Positions 28,535 through 40,251 of a stretch of DNA of 64,000 bases are shown here, one piece after another. Location: positions 3,146,001-3,210,000 of the forward strand of contig NZ_JAPNJW010000001.1 in the NCBI RefSeq assembly GCF_026626745.1, given 5' to 3'. Numbering within the stretch: the first letter of the stretch is position 1; every line of letters begins with the position of its first letter. The DNA comes from Nannocystis sp. RBIL2 (GTDB taxonomy: Bacteria > Myxococcota_A > Polyangia > Nannocystales > Nannocystaceae). The notes under the pieces are model-generated. The model was not told the origin of the DNA and did not search any database. It saw nothing but the letters and a program-made list of their open reading frames with translations. A program made the translations under genes and the position numbers.

Positions 28535-28720
28535 GACGACCGCGAGCTCCTGTTCGAGGGCCGCGCCCTGGCCCAGCTCCCCACCGGCTTCGTCGACGAG
28601 GCCATGGCCTTCTTCATGACCGAGATCGTGCCAGATCCGTTGACCTTCAAGCGCAATTCCGATCAGGAGTTGCTCGGCAACTTCACCGCCGCCCTGCAGA
28701 CCGTGACGGACGGGAAGTGA
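28535..28720 (+). pseudogene. Remnant of an unknown gene (C-terminal ~60 codons)
   Basis: A 61-residue protein-like frame (DDRELLFEGRALAQLPTGFV ... KRNSDQELLGNFTAALQTV) ends at TGA 28718-28720. It has natural composition and helix pattern, unlike nearby shadow frames. The same frame upstream is Arg-rich and has no start codon with a ribosome site, so only the tail of a once longer gene seems to remain. Family not recognised. Confidence 0.4.
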
Positions 28721-28856
28721 GAAGATCATCGTTCGCGGCGGCCGCCCTGCTGCACGGGCCCCGCGCGCGCCCGCCCGCCCTGTCGCCTTCGACATCGTCT
28801 AAGATCGGCTCCGCGGTCGCGCCATATCGGCCGCGACATTTCCTCCGAGGCCACCC

Positions 28857-29738
28857 ATGCATTCCGAGAAATTGGATGTCCTTCTAAAACCGTCGCCGTC
28901 GTTCTTCGTGCGCGAGTATCTGCGCAAGGGCCGGCCCGCGCTCCTGCGCGGCGTCGCCGATACCTGGCCGGCCGCCGCGTGGACGCCGGAATACCTCGCA
29001 GATCGGTTCGGCGGCCTCGACGTGAAGTACGAGACCTGGACCGACGCCGCCGACGACCTGTTCGAGTTTCAGGCCACGCAGAAGCACACCTCGACGACGC
29101 TGCGCGAGTTCGTCGGCCTGATGCGAGGCGCGGCTTCGCCGGCCTCGCGCAGGGTGTATTTGACCGCGTTCGAGCTGTGTCGGGCCTTGCCGCAATCTCG
29201 CCAGGCCTTCGGCTCCCTCGACCCCTTCATGGGCTGGTCGCCCCTCACCCCGCCGGCCCTGCGCGAGCGCCTGCGCGTCGAGCCTTACCTGTGGATGGGG
29301 CCCGCGGGCACCCTCTCGATGCTGCACTTCGACCGCCTCCACAACTTCTTCGTCCAGCTCCACGGCACCAAGCGCTTCCTCCACATCGACCCCCAATACA
29401 GCGAGCGCCTCTACTACCCGCACGCTCGCTTGCAGACGGGCCTCCTGCACTGGAGCCCCGTCAACCCGGCGCAGCCCGACTACGAGCGCTTCCCGCGGTT
29501 CCGCGGCGTGCCCGTGATCGAGACCATCGTCGAGCGCGGCGACGTGCTGTTCACGCCGCCGCGGTGGTGGCATCACGTGGAGTCGCTCACGCCCTCGATC
29601 TCCGCCAACTTCTTCTGGATGTTGCCGCTGCGGACCACCTGGGCGATCCGCGAATACCTCTACGTGCTCGGCCGCCGCCGCGCGCTCGAGGCCGCCGGGC
29701 TCGCGCGCGTGCTGCCGGCGCTCGAGTCGACGGCCTGA
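28857..29738 (+). CDS. JmjC/cupin-like 2-oxoglutarate-dependent oxygenase
   Basis: This 293-aa protein belongs to the cupin_8/JmjC (FIH-like) family. Signs are the N-terminal FVREYLRKGRPALLRGVADT, the iron-binding HxD in MLHFDRLHNFFVQLHGTKR, the strand FLHIDPQYSERLYYPH, and the distal His in LFTPPRWWHHVESL. It should hydroxylate a protein or small molecule using Fe(II) and 2-oxoglutarate. There is no signal peptide. It converges on the downstream propeller gene with only two bases between the stops. Confidence 0.9.
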   Translation: MHSEKLDVLLKPSPSFFVREYLRKGRPALLRGVADTWPAAAWTPEYLADRFGGLDVKYETWTDAADDLFEFQATQKHTSTTLREFVGLMRGAASPASRRVYLTAFELCRALPQSRQAFGSLDPFMGWSPLTPPALRERLRVEPYLWMGPAGTLSMLHFDRLHNFFVQLHGTKRFLHIDPQYSERLYYPHARLQTGLLHWSPVNPAQPDYERFPRFRGVPVIETIVERGDVLFTPPRWWHHVESLTPSISANFFWMLPLRTTWAIREYLYVLGRRRALEAAGLARVLPALESTA

Positions 29739-29740
29739 GC

Positions 29741-31381
29741 TCAGGGCACCGGGACGAATCGATAGAGGGCGCTCTCGACGTCGGACGAGACGTAGATGGT
29801 CCCCGAGCGGCCCACCGCGACCCCCGTGGGCACATAGCCCGGCGGCAGGCCCTCGCTCTCCGGCAGGCCGATGCGCAAGCCGGTCGCCAGCACCGTGGAG
29901 CGCCCCGTGGCCGGATCGATGCGAACCAGCCGCTTGCGCCCCACCTCCGCGACGACGAGACCGCCGTCGGGGTGGCGCGCGATGCCCTCGGGCGCGCGCA
30001 GGCCCTTCGCCACGGTGCGCTGCTCGCCGTCGGCCAGGCGCACCCGCGTCACTCGCCCCGAACGCACCTCGGTGACGTACACCCCCGGCTCCGGCCCCTC
30101 CAGGTCCGCCACCAGCCCCACCGGCCCCTTCAGGCCCTCGGTGATCACAGTGACGCCCGCGGGCTCGGCCTTGTCGATCCGCACGAGCCGGCCCGTCGTG
30201 GCCTCGGCGACCAGCAGCGTGCCGTCGTTCAGCTCGATCGCGCCCTGCACCCCGTTGATGTTCGGGATCGTCCGCAGGACCGCGCCGGTGGCCCGATCGA
30301 GCACCTGCAAGCTGCCGAGGTAGGCGCTGCTGAGCACCACGTGCTTCGCGCCCAGGCTGACGTGCATCGGGAAGACCATCGGCGTGGACAGCACCCGGGT
30401 CGTCTGGTGGATCTTGCCGTCGCGCCCGCCCACGCGCCGCAGCGCGTACACGTCCGCCACGTACAATTGCTCGTCGGCGTCGTCCGGCGCGACCGCGAGG
30501 CCGGCCGGCACGGTCAGGCGCGCCGTGACCACCGACTTGACGGAGCCGTCGGCCGGGTTCACCACGCGAATGTCATTGTCGACCATGTTCGACACGTAGA
30601 CCCGATCGTCGGGACCGACCGCCAGGTTGTCGAGCCCGGTGGGCAGCTGCGCGACGACCTTCTTCTCGCCGGTGGCGACGCGGACGCGCACCAGCTCGCC
30701 GCGCACCGCGTCGACCACGAACAGGTGCTGGCGGCTCGCGTCGAAGTTGACCGCGGTCGGCATCATGAAGCCCCCCGCCACCACCTCGATCTTCCCCGTG
30801 TCGACGTCCACCCGCACGATCTGCCCCTTGAGCAGCAGCGGGCCGTACAGGCGGTCGTCGGGCCCGAATTCGAACCCGTTGAGGAAGCCGGGCGCGGCCA
30901 GGACCTGCCGCGGCTTCTTCTTGCCGTCCGGGTCGACCTCCCACAGCGCGTCGGCCCGGCCGATCTGCGTGACGTAGAGCCTGCCGTCGCCGCGGAACGC
31001 CAGCGAGTTGAGGCCCGGCAGGTCCCTGGCGATGACGCGCGTCTTGCCCTTCGGCGTGCGCCGCATCAGCTCGCCGGAGAAATAGCCGGTCCAGTAGATC
31101 GATCCGTCGGGCCCGAGAGTCACATCGTCCGCGCCGCCCTTCGGCGGCCCCACCAATGTCGACACCGCGCCGGTGCTCAAGTCGACGGAATGGACCGTCT
31201 GGCCGAGCAGGTTGCTGGCCAGCAATTGACCCTTGCCGTCGACGACCAGCCCGTGGACGCCCTGGAAGGGTGAACCCGCCACCACCACCTCCTGGCGGTA
31301 CGCGGGTGGCGGCGCAGCCACGGCCTGGCTGCTGCCCAGCAAGACGCTGGCGATCAGGGATGAGTAGAGCCATCGACGCAT
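29741..31381 (-). CDS. Exported NHL/SMP-30-type beta-propeller protein
   Basis: This 546-aa protein has signal peptide [25 protein letters not shown] lies five bases before ATG 31381. Repeated blades read [59 protein letters not shown] and [18 protein letters not shown], making about ten or more, so it is probably a double propeller. The SMP-30/gluconolactonase/strictosidine-synthase-like superfamily includes lactonases. It starts 29 bases after the Baeyer-Villiger monooxygenase gene, so the two are surely cotranscribed. A lactone- or ester-hydrolysing role for the monooxygenase product is an attractive but unproven idea; metal ligands could not be assigned. Confidence 0.85.
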   Translation of the reverse strand: MRRWLYSSLIASVLLGSSQAVAAPPPAYRQEVVVAGSPFQGVHGLVVDGKGQLLASNLLGQTVHSVDLSTGAVSTLVGPPKGGADDVTLGPDGSIYWTGYFSGELMRRTPKGKTRVIARDLPGLNSLAFRGDGRLYVTQIGRADALWEVDPDGKKKPRQVLAAPGFLNGFEFGPDDRLYGPLLLKGQIVRVDVDTGKIEVVAGGFMMPTAVNFDASRQHLFVVDAVRGELVRVRVATGEKKVVAQLPTGLDNLAVGPDDRVYVSNMVDNDIRVVNPADGSVKSVVTARLTVPAGLAVAPDDADEQLYVADVYALRRVGGRDGKIHQTTRVLSTPMVFPMHVSLGAKHVVLSSAYLGSLQVLDRATGAVLRTIPNINGVQGAIELNDGTLLVAEATTGRLVRIDKAEPAGVTVITEGLKGPVGLVADLEGPEPGVYVTEVRSGRVTRVRLADGEQRTVAKGLRAPEGIARHPDGGLVVAEVGRKRLVRIDPATGRSTVLATGLRIGLPESEGLPPGYVPTGVAVGRSGTIYVSSDVESALYRFVPVP

Positions 31382-31410
31382 GAGGTCCTCCGGGGTGGGG
31401 CGCGAGTGAT

Positions 31411-33225
<1,815 letters not shown>

Positions 33226-33251
33226 CTTTCGCGCTCCTTCTTGCTTCGATC

Positions 33252-33285
33252 GGCGCCCGCCCCACCGTCGCGGAACACGGGCGCC
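33252..33285 (-). promoter_or_regulatory. Inverted repeat in the monooxygenase leader
   Basis: GGCGCCCG and CGGGCGCC form an 8-bp inverted repeat with an 18-base spacer, in the 130-bp gap between the tetR stop and the monooxygenase start. It could be an RNA hairpin or a second operator. Evidence is weak. Confidence 0.3.
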
Positions 33286-33355
33286 TGCGTGATTTCTTCG
33301 TTGTTTGGTTCGAATCCGGGCGGACGCCCCTTTGCGCCTCCGCCCATTTTTAAAT

Positions 33356-34000
33356 TCATCGCGGTCCGGTGACGGGGGCCAGCCACAATCCGACGAGGGC
33401 GTCGACGAGTCCGGTGGCGGTGGACTCCCACGTCGAACGTGGCGAGGCCGTGCCCTCCTGCAGCGCCCGCTCCCGCTCGGCGCACATGTGCACGAGCATC
33501 AACCGGCCCATGTCGTCGCGCTCCCGCCGGACCTCTTCAGGGAGCTGCGGGACCAGCCGGAACATGCCCTCATGGCAATGCCGAAACGACCGCGAGGCGA
33601 ACGCCTCGTCGAAGACGAGCTTGCGATACGTCGGATGGGTCATCGCCTGGGCGATGAATCGCGCGTACCAGGAAGGGACCCCCAGCGACGCGAGGTGCTC
33701 GACCGCCGGCCGCACCAGGCACGACACCCAATCGCGCAGCGCAGGCGCAGCGGGCAAGGCTGCCACCATTTCGGCGCACCGGCGCTCGATCGATTCGGCG
33801 TGCCGGCGCACGATGGCCACCACGAGGTCCTCCTTGGAACCGACGTGGTAGCCGACGGCGAAGTTGTTCGATTGACCCGCGGCCTCGCTCACCTGGCGAT
33901 TCGAGACGCCCTCCACCCCGTACTCGGCGAACAGCCGCTCGGCGGTGAGGAGGAGCAGCTCGCGCGTCTGGCTGCCCCGGTCGGATCTGGCCGCCTTCAC
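33356..34000 (-). CDS. TetR-family transcriptional regulator
   Basis: This 214-aa protein has an N-terminal helix-turn-helix ([20 protein letters not shown] then [20 protein letters not shown]) of the TetR family. The ligand-binding C-terminal domain carries a conserved-looking [15 protein letters not shown]. It lies upstream of, and in the same direction as, the monooxygenase and propeller genes. A palindromic operator 70 bases upstream suggests autoregulation of the whole unit, with a ketone or related compound as inducer. Confidence 0.93.
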   Translation of the reverse strand: MKAARSDRGSQTRELLLLTAERLFAEYGVEGVSNRQVSEAAGQSNNFAVGYHVGSKEDLVVAIVRRHAESIERRCAEMVAALPAAPALRDWVSCLVRPAVEHLASLGVPSWYARFIAQAMTHPTYRKLVFDEAFASRSFRHCHEGMFRLVPQLPEEVRRERDDMGRLMLVHMCAERERALQEGTASPRSTWESTATGLVDALVGLWLAPVTGPR

Positions 34001-34070
34001 TCCAGGACCTGCCTGCTGTCGTCGACGCGCATGGTGACCGTTTGGGGGCCTGTCCCGGCCCGCGGAGAGA

Positions 34071-34104
34071 CTAAGTCATGCGCCTTAAAAGTCAACTGAC
34101 TTAG
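34071..34104 (-). promoter_or_regulatory. Palindromic operator upstream of tetR
   Basis: CTAAGTCA at 34071-34078 is the exact reverse complement of TGACTTAG at 34097-34104. Inside, AAGTCA-AC-TGACTT (34089-34102) is a second tight palindrome sharing the right arm. The site is AT-richer than its surroundings and lies 70-100 bases upstream of tetR, as expected for a TetR-family operator/promoter. Confidence 0.75.
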
Positions 34105-34426
34105 ATCGCGCCACAATGAGGCTTGCAGACCCCAACAATGAGGGGATACCGGAGGCAAATCACCGCACGCAGCCCTGGTTCACCGTGAGCGCCAATGCGC
34201 GGGCCGCGACCGCGCGTTACCTGTCCCTCGGGACTTGTGAAACGATTGGCCCGAGGGCGACGCTGGTCCGATCATTCTCCGCAATTGCATGCAGACGCGA
34301 ACGAATCGGCCGGCACTCTCGCGGACCCGAGCGTCGGGGCCGATGCAGGCATCACCCTCGCTCGCCGCCCCTCACGATTTCCATTCAAACGAGCGCGGCC
34401 GTCATCGAGCCCCGCCCTCTACCGCT
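34105..34426. other. Intergenic region downstream of the PAS-STAS gene
   Basis: About 320 bases with no gene seen. A CTGTCCCTCGGGACTTG hairpin-like element at ~34218 belongs to the dispersed family. Otherwise the stretch is unremarkable. Confidence 0.35.
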
Positions 34427-35365
34427 TCAGCTGCTGCCCATGGCGTAGGCGATGCCGCTCTGCAGCGTGCCGCGCACCACGAGCCCGTCGAGCTCCAGAC
34501 CGAGTCCCACCAGCGTCCCGGCGACCTCGGGCCGGATGCCGGTGAGCACCACCTGCGCGCCCAGCAGGCGGACCGCCCGCGCGGCCTGCACGAGCCCGTT
34601 CGCCACCGCCGAGTCGACCATCGACACGCCGGTCACGTCGAGGATGGCGATCGCGGCCCTCCGCTTGCTGATGCCGTCCAGCAGGGTCTCCAGCACCTGC
34701 TTCGCCCGCGTCTCGTCGACCTGGCCGATGAGCGGCATCACCACCACGCGCTCGCTGATCGGGATGAGCGGCGTCGACAGCTCGGCCAGCGTGACTGCCT
34801 GGATCCGGATGACCTCGTCCTGCAGCCGCTGCCGCTCCTCCTCCACGCGCTTCATCGACCGCAGGTCGCGCGTGATCGTGGCGAGCCCGATCGGCTCGTT
34901 CTTCGCGTTCCTGGCGAGGAAGAGGCTGTAGTGCACCGGGACGATCGTCCCCGTCACCATGTGGCGGAAGCGGAACTCCCCCGTCCACTGGCCGGTGCGC
35001 ATCACCTCGGGCAAGATCGTGCTCTCCACGTAGGCGAGGTCCACGGGATCGAAGTAGCTCTGGACCAGCGTGCGCCTGGTTTCTTCCATGCTCGAGAGGC
35101 CGACCATCTCCCGCCCGGCCGCATTGACGTAGAGGGCGTGACCCTCCATGTCGGCGAAGCCGATGAAGTCGGTGCTGCAATCGATGAGACGGAGCAGCGA
35201 TTGTTGCACGTCCTGGCTGACGAGGCTCCACGCGTTCGCCTCGCGCAGACCGTCGATCGTGCGCTGTTGTTCGCCCACCTGTCGCTCCAGCTCCGCAATG
35301 CGCTGTCGCAACGCGTCACTGGAGGACTCGTCGACGCCGGCGGTGGGACCCTCTTGAGGCGACAT
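34427..35365 (-). CDS. PAS-STAS (RsbR-like) regulator
   Basis: This 312-aa protein starts MSPQEGPTAGVDESS. An N-terminal coiled helix (LRQRIAELERQVGEQQRTID) leads to a PAS domain (~60-180: LLRLIDCSTDFIGFADMEGH, YVNAAGREMVGL, TGEFRFRHMVTGTIVPVHYS). A short coil and a STAS domain follow (~195-310: VVVMPLIGQVDETRAKQVLE, AILDVTGVSMVDSAVANGL, TGIRPEVAGTLVGLGLEL). In the STAS switch loop a Ser replaces one of the usual Thr residues. It is likely an RsbR-type stressosome component sensing a signal through PAS. The frame continues upstream but is Arg/Cys-rich and unlikely to be translated. Confidence 0.88.
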   Translation of the reverse strand: MSPQEGPTAGVDESSSDALRQRIAELERQVGEQQRTIDGLREANAWSLVSQDVQQSLLRLIDCSTDFIGFADMEGHALYVNAAGREMVGLSSMEETRRTLVQSYFDPVDLAYVESTILPEVMRTGQWTGEFRFRHMVTGTIVPVHYSLFLARNAKNEPIGLATITRDLRSMKRVEEERQRLQDEVIRIQAVTLAELSTPLIPISERVVVMPLIGQVDETRAKQVLETLLDGISKRRAAIAILDVTGVSMVDSAVANGLVQAARAVRLLGAQVVLTGIRPEVAGTLVGLGLELDGLVVRGTLQSGIAYAMGSS

Positions 35366-36210
35366 GCCGGCGAAACGTACCGACGTTCCGGTTCGGATGC
35401 AATCTCGCGACGATCGGCGTCCACGAAGGAGTCGCGGGCAGTAAAGCTCGGCTCTGTGGGGGAATGTAGCCTGCCCGGAAATGTGGTCTCCAGCGCGCTG
35501 CGCTCGCCGAGCAGCCGCAGCGGCTTGCGCTGCGTGTCGCAGCGAGAGCCATGAGGGACAGTCGCAGTGGGCGAGCGGCGCGCCCCCGAAGCAATCGCGC
35601 GCGGCTCGACCACGTGCGGGCGTCGAGGCTGATGCGCACTGCCTCGCGGCCCCGCCATGACGCGGCCGAAGCGCCTCTCGTCCGCCACATACGCGCCCGG
35701 CGCGTGGCCTGCACACGCCGGAGAAACGCGTTTCAATCGCGCCCGACCCGCACCACCCGTGGTGCATCGCCGCGCACCGCCGCGGTGCGCGCGGCGGTAG
35801 GCCTGTCGTGGGATGGACGGACATGCCCATTCCCTCAAGCGCTCGGATGCAAAGGCACCCTGACTATGATGATAGGGTGAAAGTTGTTCATGACGCAGCC
35901 ACGGTCCGACGTGGCGCGATTGATGATGACCTCGACGGCCCGGAGAACCGTGGGGCGAGCGCAGGCCTCCAGCGCCGGCTCCGGAGCGACGCTTCGAGGA
36001 ATCAGAGATTTCGCATCGCTTGGCTCTCGCATGATTCGGACGCCGACGCGGTCGCCTGTCGGCGCTTCGGCGCGCGCGGGACGACGTCCCCGGTGAGTGC
36101 GGTGCCCCTCCGGACTCCTCCGCTGCAGGGGCAGCCGCAGTTCGTCCTCCTGTCGGCCGGCCCGGTGGTGACGATTGACAGCCGCCGGCCCCGGGGCCTA
36201 AAACGCGCGC
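35366..36210. other. Long divergent intergenic region
   Basis: About 845 bases lie between divergent genes. No frame on either strand is convincing. It contains the palindrome cluster listed separately (35723-35790). Promoters for the PAS-STAS gene and the signal-peptidase-like gene should lie here. Confidence 0.4.
35723..35790. repeat. Cluster of three perfect palindromes
   Basis: GAAACGCGTTTC (35723-35734) is a perfect 12-bp palindrome. GCACCAC-CC-GTGGTGC lies at 35750-35765, and GCGCACCGC-C-GCGGTGCGC at 35772-35790. Three symmetric sites in 70 bases of non-coding DNA suggest a regulatory region for one of the divergent genes. Confidence 0.5.
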
Positions 36211-37611
36211 ATGTTCAGGCGCGTCCTCCCCGTGATCGCCGGGCTCGGCTCGCTCCTCGCGCTGCAGTGCGGGGGTGAGCATTCACCCCGGACCGAGCCC
36301 GTGCCGCGAGTCACCCCACAGTTGCCCGCTCCCGCAAAGAAGCTGCCGGATCGCTCCCAGTGTGCCCGCTGGACCAAGGGCGCAGTCAGCGAGCCAGCGC
36401 CCGCGGAGGCGCTCGCCGGCTCGCCGCCGATCGCCGCCGTCGTGGATTTCGACCGCGGCCTCGGGCCCGGCTTTCGCCAGGACCTCCAGACGCTCGTCGA
36501 CGAGGTCCTTCCCGACCTGGCGGGCTGCGGCCTCCGCCCCGCGGACCTGCGCTCGCTCCGCCTCGTCGTCACGCCCGCTTCCGTGGTGGAAGCACGCGTC
36601 CTCGGCCTGCCGTCGCTGGAAAACCTGCGCGAGTGCCCCGTCGTCCCCGACCTGCTCGCCGTCGCCGCCGCCAAAGGCTGGCTCGTCGCAGACGAGCCGC
36701 AGGGTGCGTTGCGGGTCCGACACACCCACGCGGCGCCGCTGGCCGACGAAGCATTCGACTTCGATCATCCGGCCGGGCGATGGTTGCACGTGCGAGCAAT
36801 GGCGGGGCCGCAGGACCGCCGGGTGACCGTGACGCTGGAGGACAGCGACGAGCGCGGCATGCTGCTCCGCATCGAAGGACCCGCGGACGTGGTCGACGGG
36901 GCCGGCTCCTGGTGTGAGAGCGCGCTCCGGCGCCAGGATGCGCTCGGCTTCCGCTACATCCGGGATTGCCGCGAGCCCTCCCCCGCGGCGCTCGAGATCT
37001 CGCCGCACCCGCAGGAAGCCGCGGACATCGCCGCCTTGACTGCCACGTTGCGCGACGAATTCTTCGAGAACTTCGAGGTCCACGGGGACAGCATGATCCC
37101 GACCCTGCGCGACGGCGACGTCGTGTTCGTGGACAAGCTCGAGCGGGGCAAGGTGCCTGCGCGGGGCGCCATCGTGCTGTTCGAGGGCGATGGCGGGGAG
37201 AAGTTGATCAAGCGGGTGATCGCGCTGCCCGGCGAGGCGCTCGAGCTGTCCCCGGACGGGCTCCGCATCGACGGCCGCGCGCTGCCTTCGTCCGCGGCAG
37301 GAGACACCGACGCGGCGTCGTCGTGCGGAGTGCGATTGCTGGCGCAGGACCTGGACGCCTCCCGCTTCGAATTCATCGCCGACCCCCGCGCGGGCGCCGT
37401 GACCGCCCGCGTCCCCGACGGCCACGTCTTCGTGCTGGGCGACAACCGACCTGTCTCGAAGGACAGCCGCACGTTCGGTCCCGTCGCCGTGGGGCGGATC
37501 GCCGGCGTCGCCCGCTTCATCGCCTGGAGCGCGCCCGCCGGGCGCTTCGACTGGGCGCGGAGCTCCACTCCGCTGAGCGCCGCGAGCCCGACGACGGACA
37601 CCGGGAAGTGA
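36211..37611 (+). CDS. Lipoprotein with signal-peptidase-I-like (S26) domain
   Basis: This 466-aa protein starts MFRRVLPVIAGLGSLLALQC, a lipobox-like signal with Cys 20. Residues ~70-250 form an unknown periplasmic-type domain. Residues ~280-440 are an S26 signal-peptidase-I fold: the catalytic Ser in VHGDSMIPTLRDGDVVFVDK (S294), the catalytic Lys in LIKRVIALPGEAL (K334), and box E GHVFVLGDNRPVSKDSRTFG. Typical LepB is anchored by N-terminal transmembrane helices; here the anchor would be a lipid or a single signal sequence. It may process secreted substrates outside the inner membrane. The catalytic dyad looks intact. Confidence 0.88.
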   Translation: MFRRVLPVIAGLGSLLALQCGGEHSPRTEPVPRVTPQLPAPAKKLPDRSQCARWTKGAVSEPAPAEALAGSPPIAAVVDFDRGLGPGFRQDLQTLVDEVLPDLAGCGLRPADLRSLRLVVTPASVVEARVLGLPSLENLRECPVVPDLLAVAAAKGWLVADEPQGALRVRHTHAAPLADEAFDFDHPAGRWLHVRAMAGPQDRRVTVTLEDSDERGMLLRIEGPADVVDGAGSWCESALRRQDALGFRYIRDCREPSPAALEISPHPQEAADIAALTATLRDEFFENFEVHGDSMIPTLRDGDVVFVDKLERGKVPARGAIVLFEGDGGEKLIKRVIALPGEALELSPDGLRIDGRALPSSAAGDTDAASSCGVRLLAQDLDASRFEFIADPRAGAVTARVPDGHVFVLGDNRPVSKDSRTFGPVAVGRIAGVARFIAWSAPAGRFDWARSSTPLSAASPTTDTGK

Positions 37612-37742
37612 AGTCACCGCGGGCGCTCGACGACGACGGCCAGTCGGCGTAAACCGAGCGCCTCGATCGCCGCTGATCGATGCGAGAGACGATCGCTCCG
37701 TTCATCGATCGGCACGAGCGTGGGCCTACCGGACCGCGCTGC

Positions 37743-38294
37743 TCAAGGGGCCGCCGCCGGGTGCGGGCGAAGCGAGTCGAGGAAGCGTGCCCCGTCGCCG
37801 CGAGTCTCCGCGTCGTTCGGGCCGATGGCCACGAGGTGAATCATGCGCCCGCCGAGGATCACACAGCGATCTTCCTCCCACCCGCCGTTCGGCAGCGACG
37901 CCGACGGCGGGGCGATCCCCGTGACCGCGATGGCTTCCTGACCAGCGAGCACGAGCTTGCGAGGATCCTCGGCGACGAACTTCGAGTTCTGAAACGGCGC
38001 GAGGCAGTCGATGCGCAGCAGCGACTCGACCGGGACGCCGGGCGCCGGGAGCAGCACGTACGACGATACTTGCAGCTGCCCGCGCGACTTGCGATCGAGG
38101 TTCACCCGCTCGACCTCGGTCATCGTCGGCAGGGTCAGCTGCTGCTCGACGGTGACCGTGGGCGTGCCGGGGAGCTCGACGGCGATGCCGGCAGTGCGCG
38201 ACTCGAAGGGCAGCCAGGCCGGTGCGGGATCCTGGCAGGCGAGCGACGCGAGGAGAGGCACGAGCGCGAGCGAAGGGCTTGGACGAGCGGCCAC
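37743..38294 (-). CDS. Lipoprotein of unknown function
   Basis: This 183-aa protein starts MAARPSPSLALVPLLASLAC with a lipobox. The mature part is beta-rich (GIAVELPGTPTVTVEQQLTL, QLQVSSYVLLPAPGVPVESL, ILGGRMIHLVAIGPND), and only one pair of Cys remains after the lipid site. It has no recognised family and stands convergent to the signal-peptidase-like gene. Confidence 0.8.
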   Translation of the reverse strand: MAARPSPSLALVPLLASLACQDPAPAWLPFESRTAGIAVELPGTPTVTVEQQLTLPTMTEVERVNLDRKSRGQLQVSSYVLLPAPGVPVESLLRIDCLAPFQNSKFVAEDPRKLVLAGQEAIAVTGIAPPSASLPNGGWEEDRCVILGGRMIHLVAIGPNDAETRGDGARFLDSLRPHPAAAP

Positions 38295-38463
38295 CTGCCG
38301 AGTCTACGCGAGAACCGTAGCGCGCGGGCTGCAGTCGATCGGCTCACCCGGCCCTGGCCGTGCGCGCGCCGCTCGGGCCTTTGCCGGCAAAGAGGTGCGG
38401 ATCGGCTCCGCGCGGCGGAGTGACGACTCTCGCTCGCCCCTCGTCGCCGGTCCTGCCATCCAC

Positions 38464-38479
38464 ATGTCCCGAAGGACAT
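38464..38479. repeat. ATGTCC-CGAA-GGACAT hairpin
   Basis: A perfect 6-bp stem with a CGAA tetraloop lies immediately 3' of the minus-strand gene that ends at 38481. Very similar 16-mers occur inside the alkA fusion (9931-9946, CTGTCCCGAAGGACAG) and the signal-peptidase-like gene (37451-37466). Here it may act as a weak terminator. Confidence 0.45.
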
Positions 38480-38480
38480 C

Positions 38481-39515
<1,035 letters not shown>

Positions 39516-40251
39516 TCGGCGACGGTACCGCCGCAGCCCTGCCAAAGCAACGAGACCGGCAAAACTTCACCCCCAAATTCCCCTTCTCCTCCTCCGAGCC
39601 GCCCTTGTCACGAGCCTTTTCGCCCCTCACCAGCGGCGAAGCGCGCCGAAGACTCGACCGCGCGGCCAGTTCCGGCCCACCGCCCTCGTCGCGGCTCGTC
39701 TCGATGCTCTGATTCCTCGGATCTCGAGCACCGCGCCATCAGCAGGCGTACCGCAATTCGGTGCAGAACGTCGCCGGCCTCGACCTCCTGCGCGAGGACC
39801 TGGCGGTGCTCGACGGCCACGCCGAGCATCTTACGACGGCCTATCCGGGCGATCCACGAAATCTGCGGGTCGGACCGCCGGAGCTCGAATCGAAGTACGG
39901 CCTTGTTCGAGGCAGCAGTTCGGAGGCTCCGAGTCGTGGCACAGCCGCGGCGCTCTCGCTCGAGGCCCGGCGATCTCGTGCGCCTTGGTGCCCTCGTTCG
40001 TCGCGCAGCTCGATCTGTCTCGAGCCGAAGATCTGCGCGGCTTCTTCGCTATCGATCCACCCCAGCGCGAGCACCTCGCCGGCGAGGGGCCTTCGCGCCG
40101 CGCGCGACCCGGCGGGTGGACCTTGCGCATCGAGCGCCCGGCCCTGTCGGTGCGTCAGACGCGCGAAACTGCGACTTGGCGCACACATCTTGCGATCAAA
40201 TTAGGCTAACGGTTCTTGAAATTAGATTATCTCCGGGTCTATTTAGCCTTC
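39516..40251. other. Intergenic region upstream of glutamine synthetase
   Basis: About 735 bases. A protein-like frame (QNVAGLDLLREDLAVLDGHA, ~39761-39870 plus) has no partner sequence and degenerates, so it is perhaps a remnant. The last ~55 bases (40195-40250) are AT-rich, with TTGAAATTAGATTAT and TATTTAG, and probably hold the glnA promoter/leader. No well-spaced -35/-10 pair can be fixed by eye. Confidence 0.4.

Noticed and set aside
35808..36278. 156-aa plus-strand frame before the signal-peptidase-like gene
   Set aside because: No ribosome site, mixed low-complexity composition, and it overlaps the start of the real gene.
40170..40200. Sigma-54-like promoter before glnA (TTGGCGCACACATCTTGCG)
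   Set aside because: The GG and GC elements are separated by 12 bases instead of the required 10.
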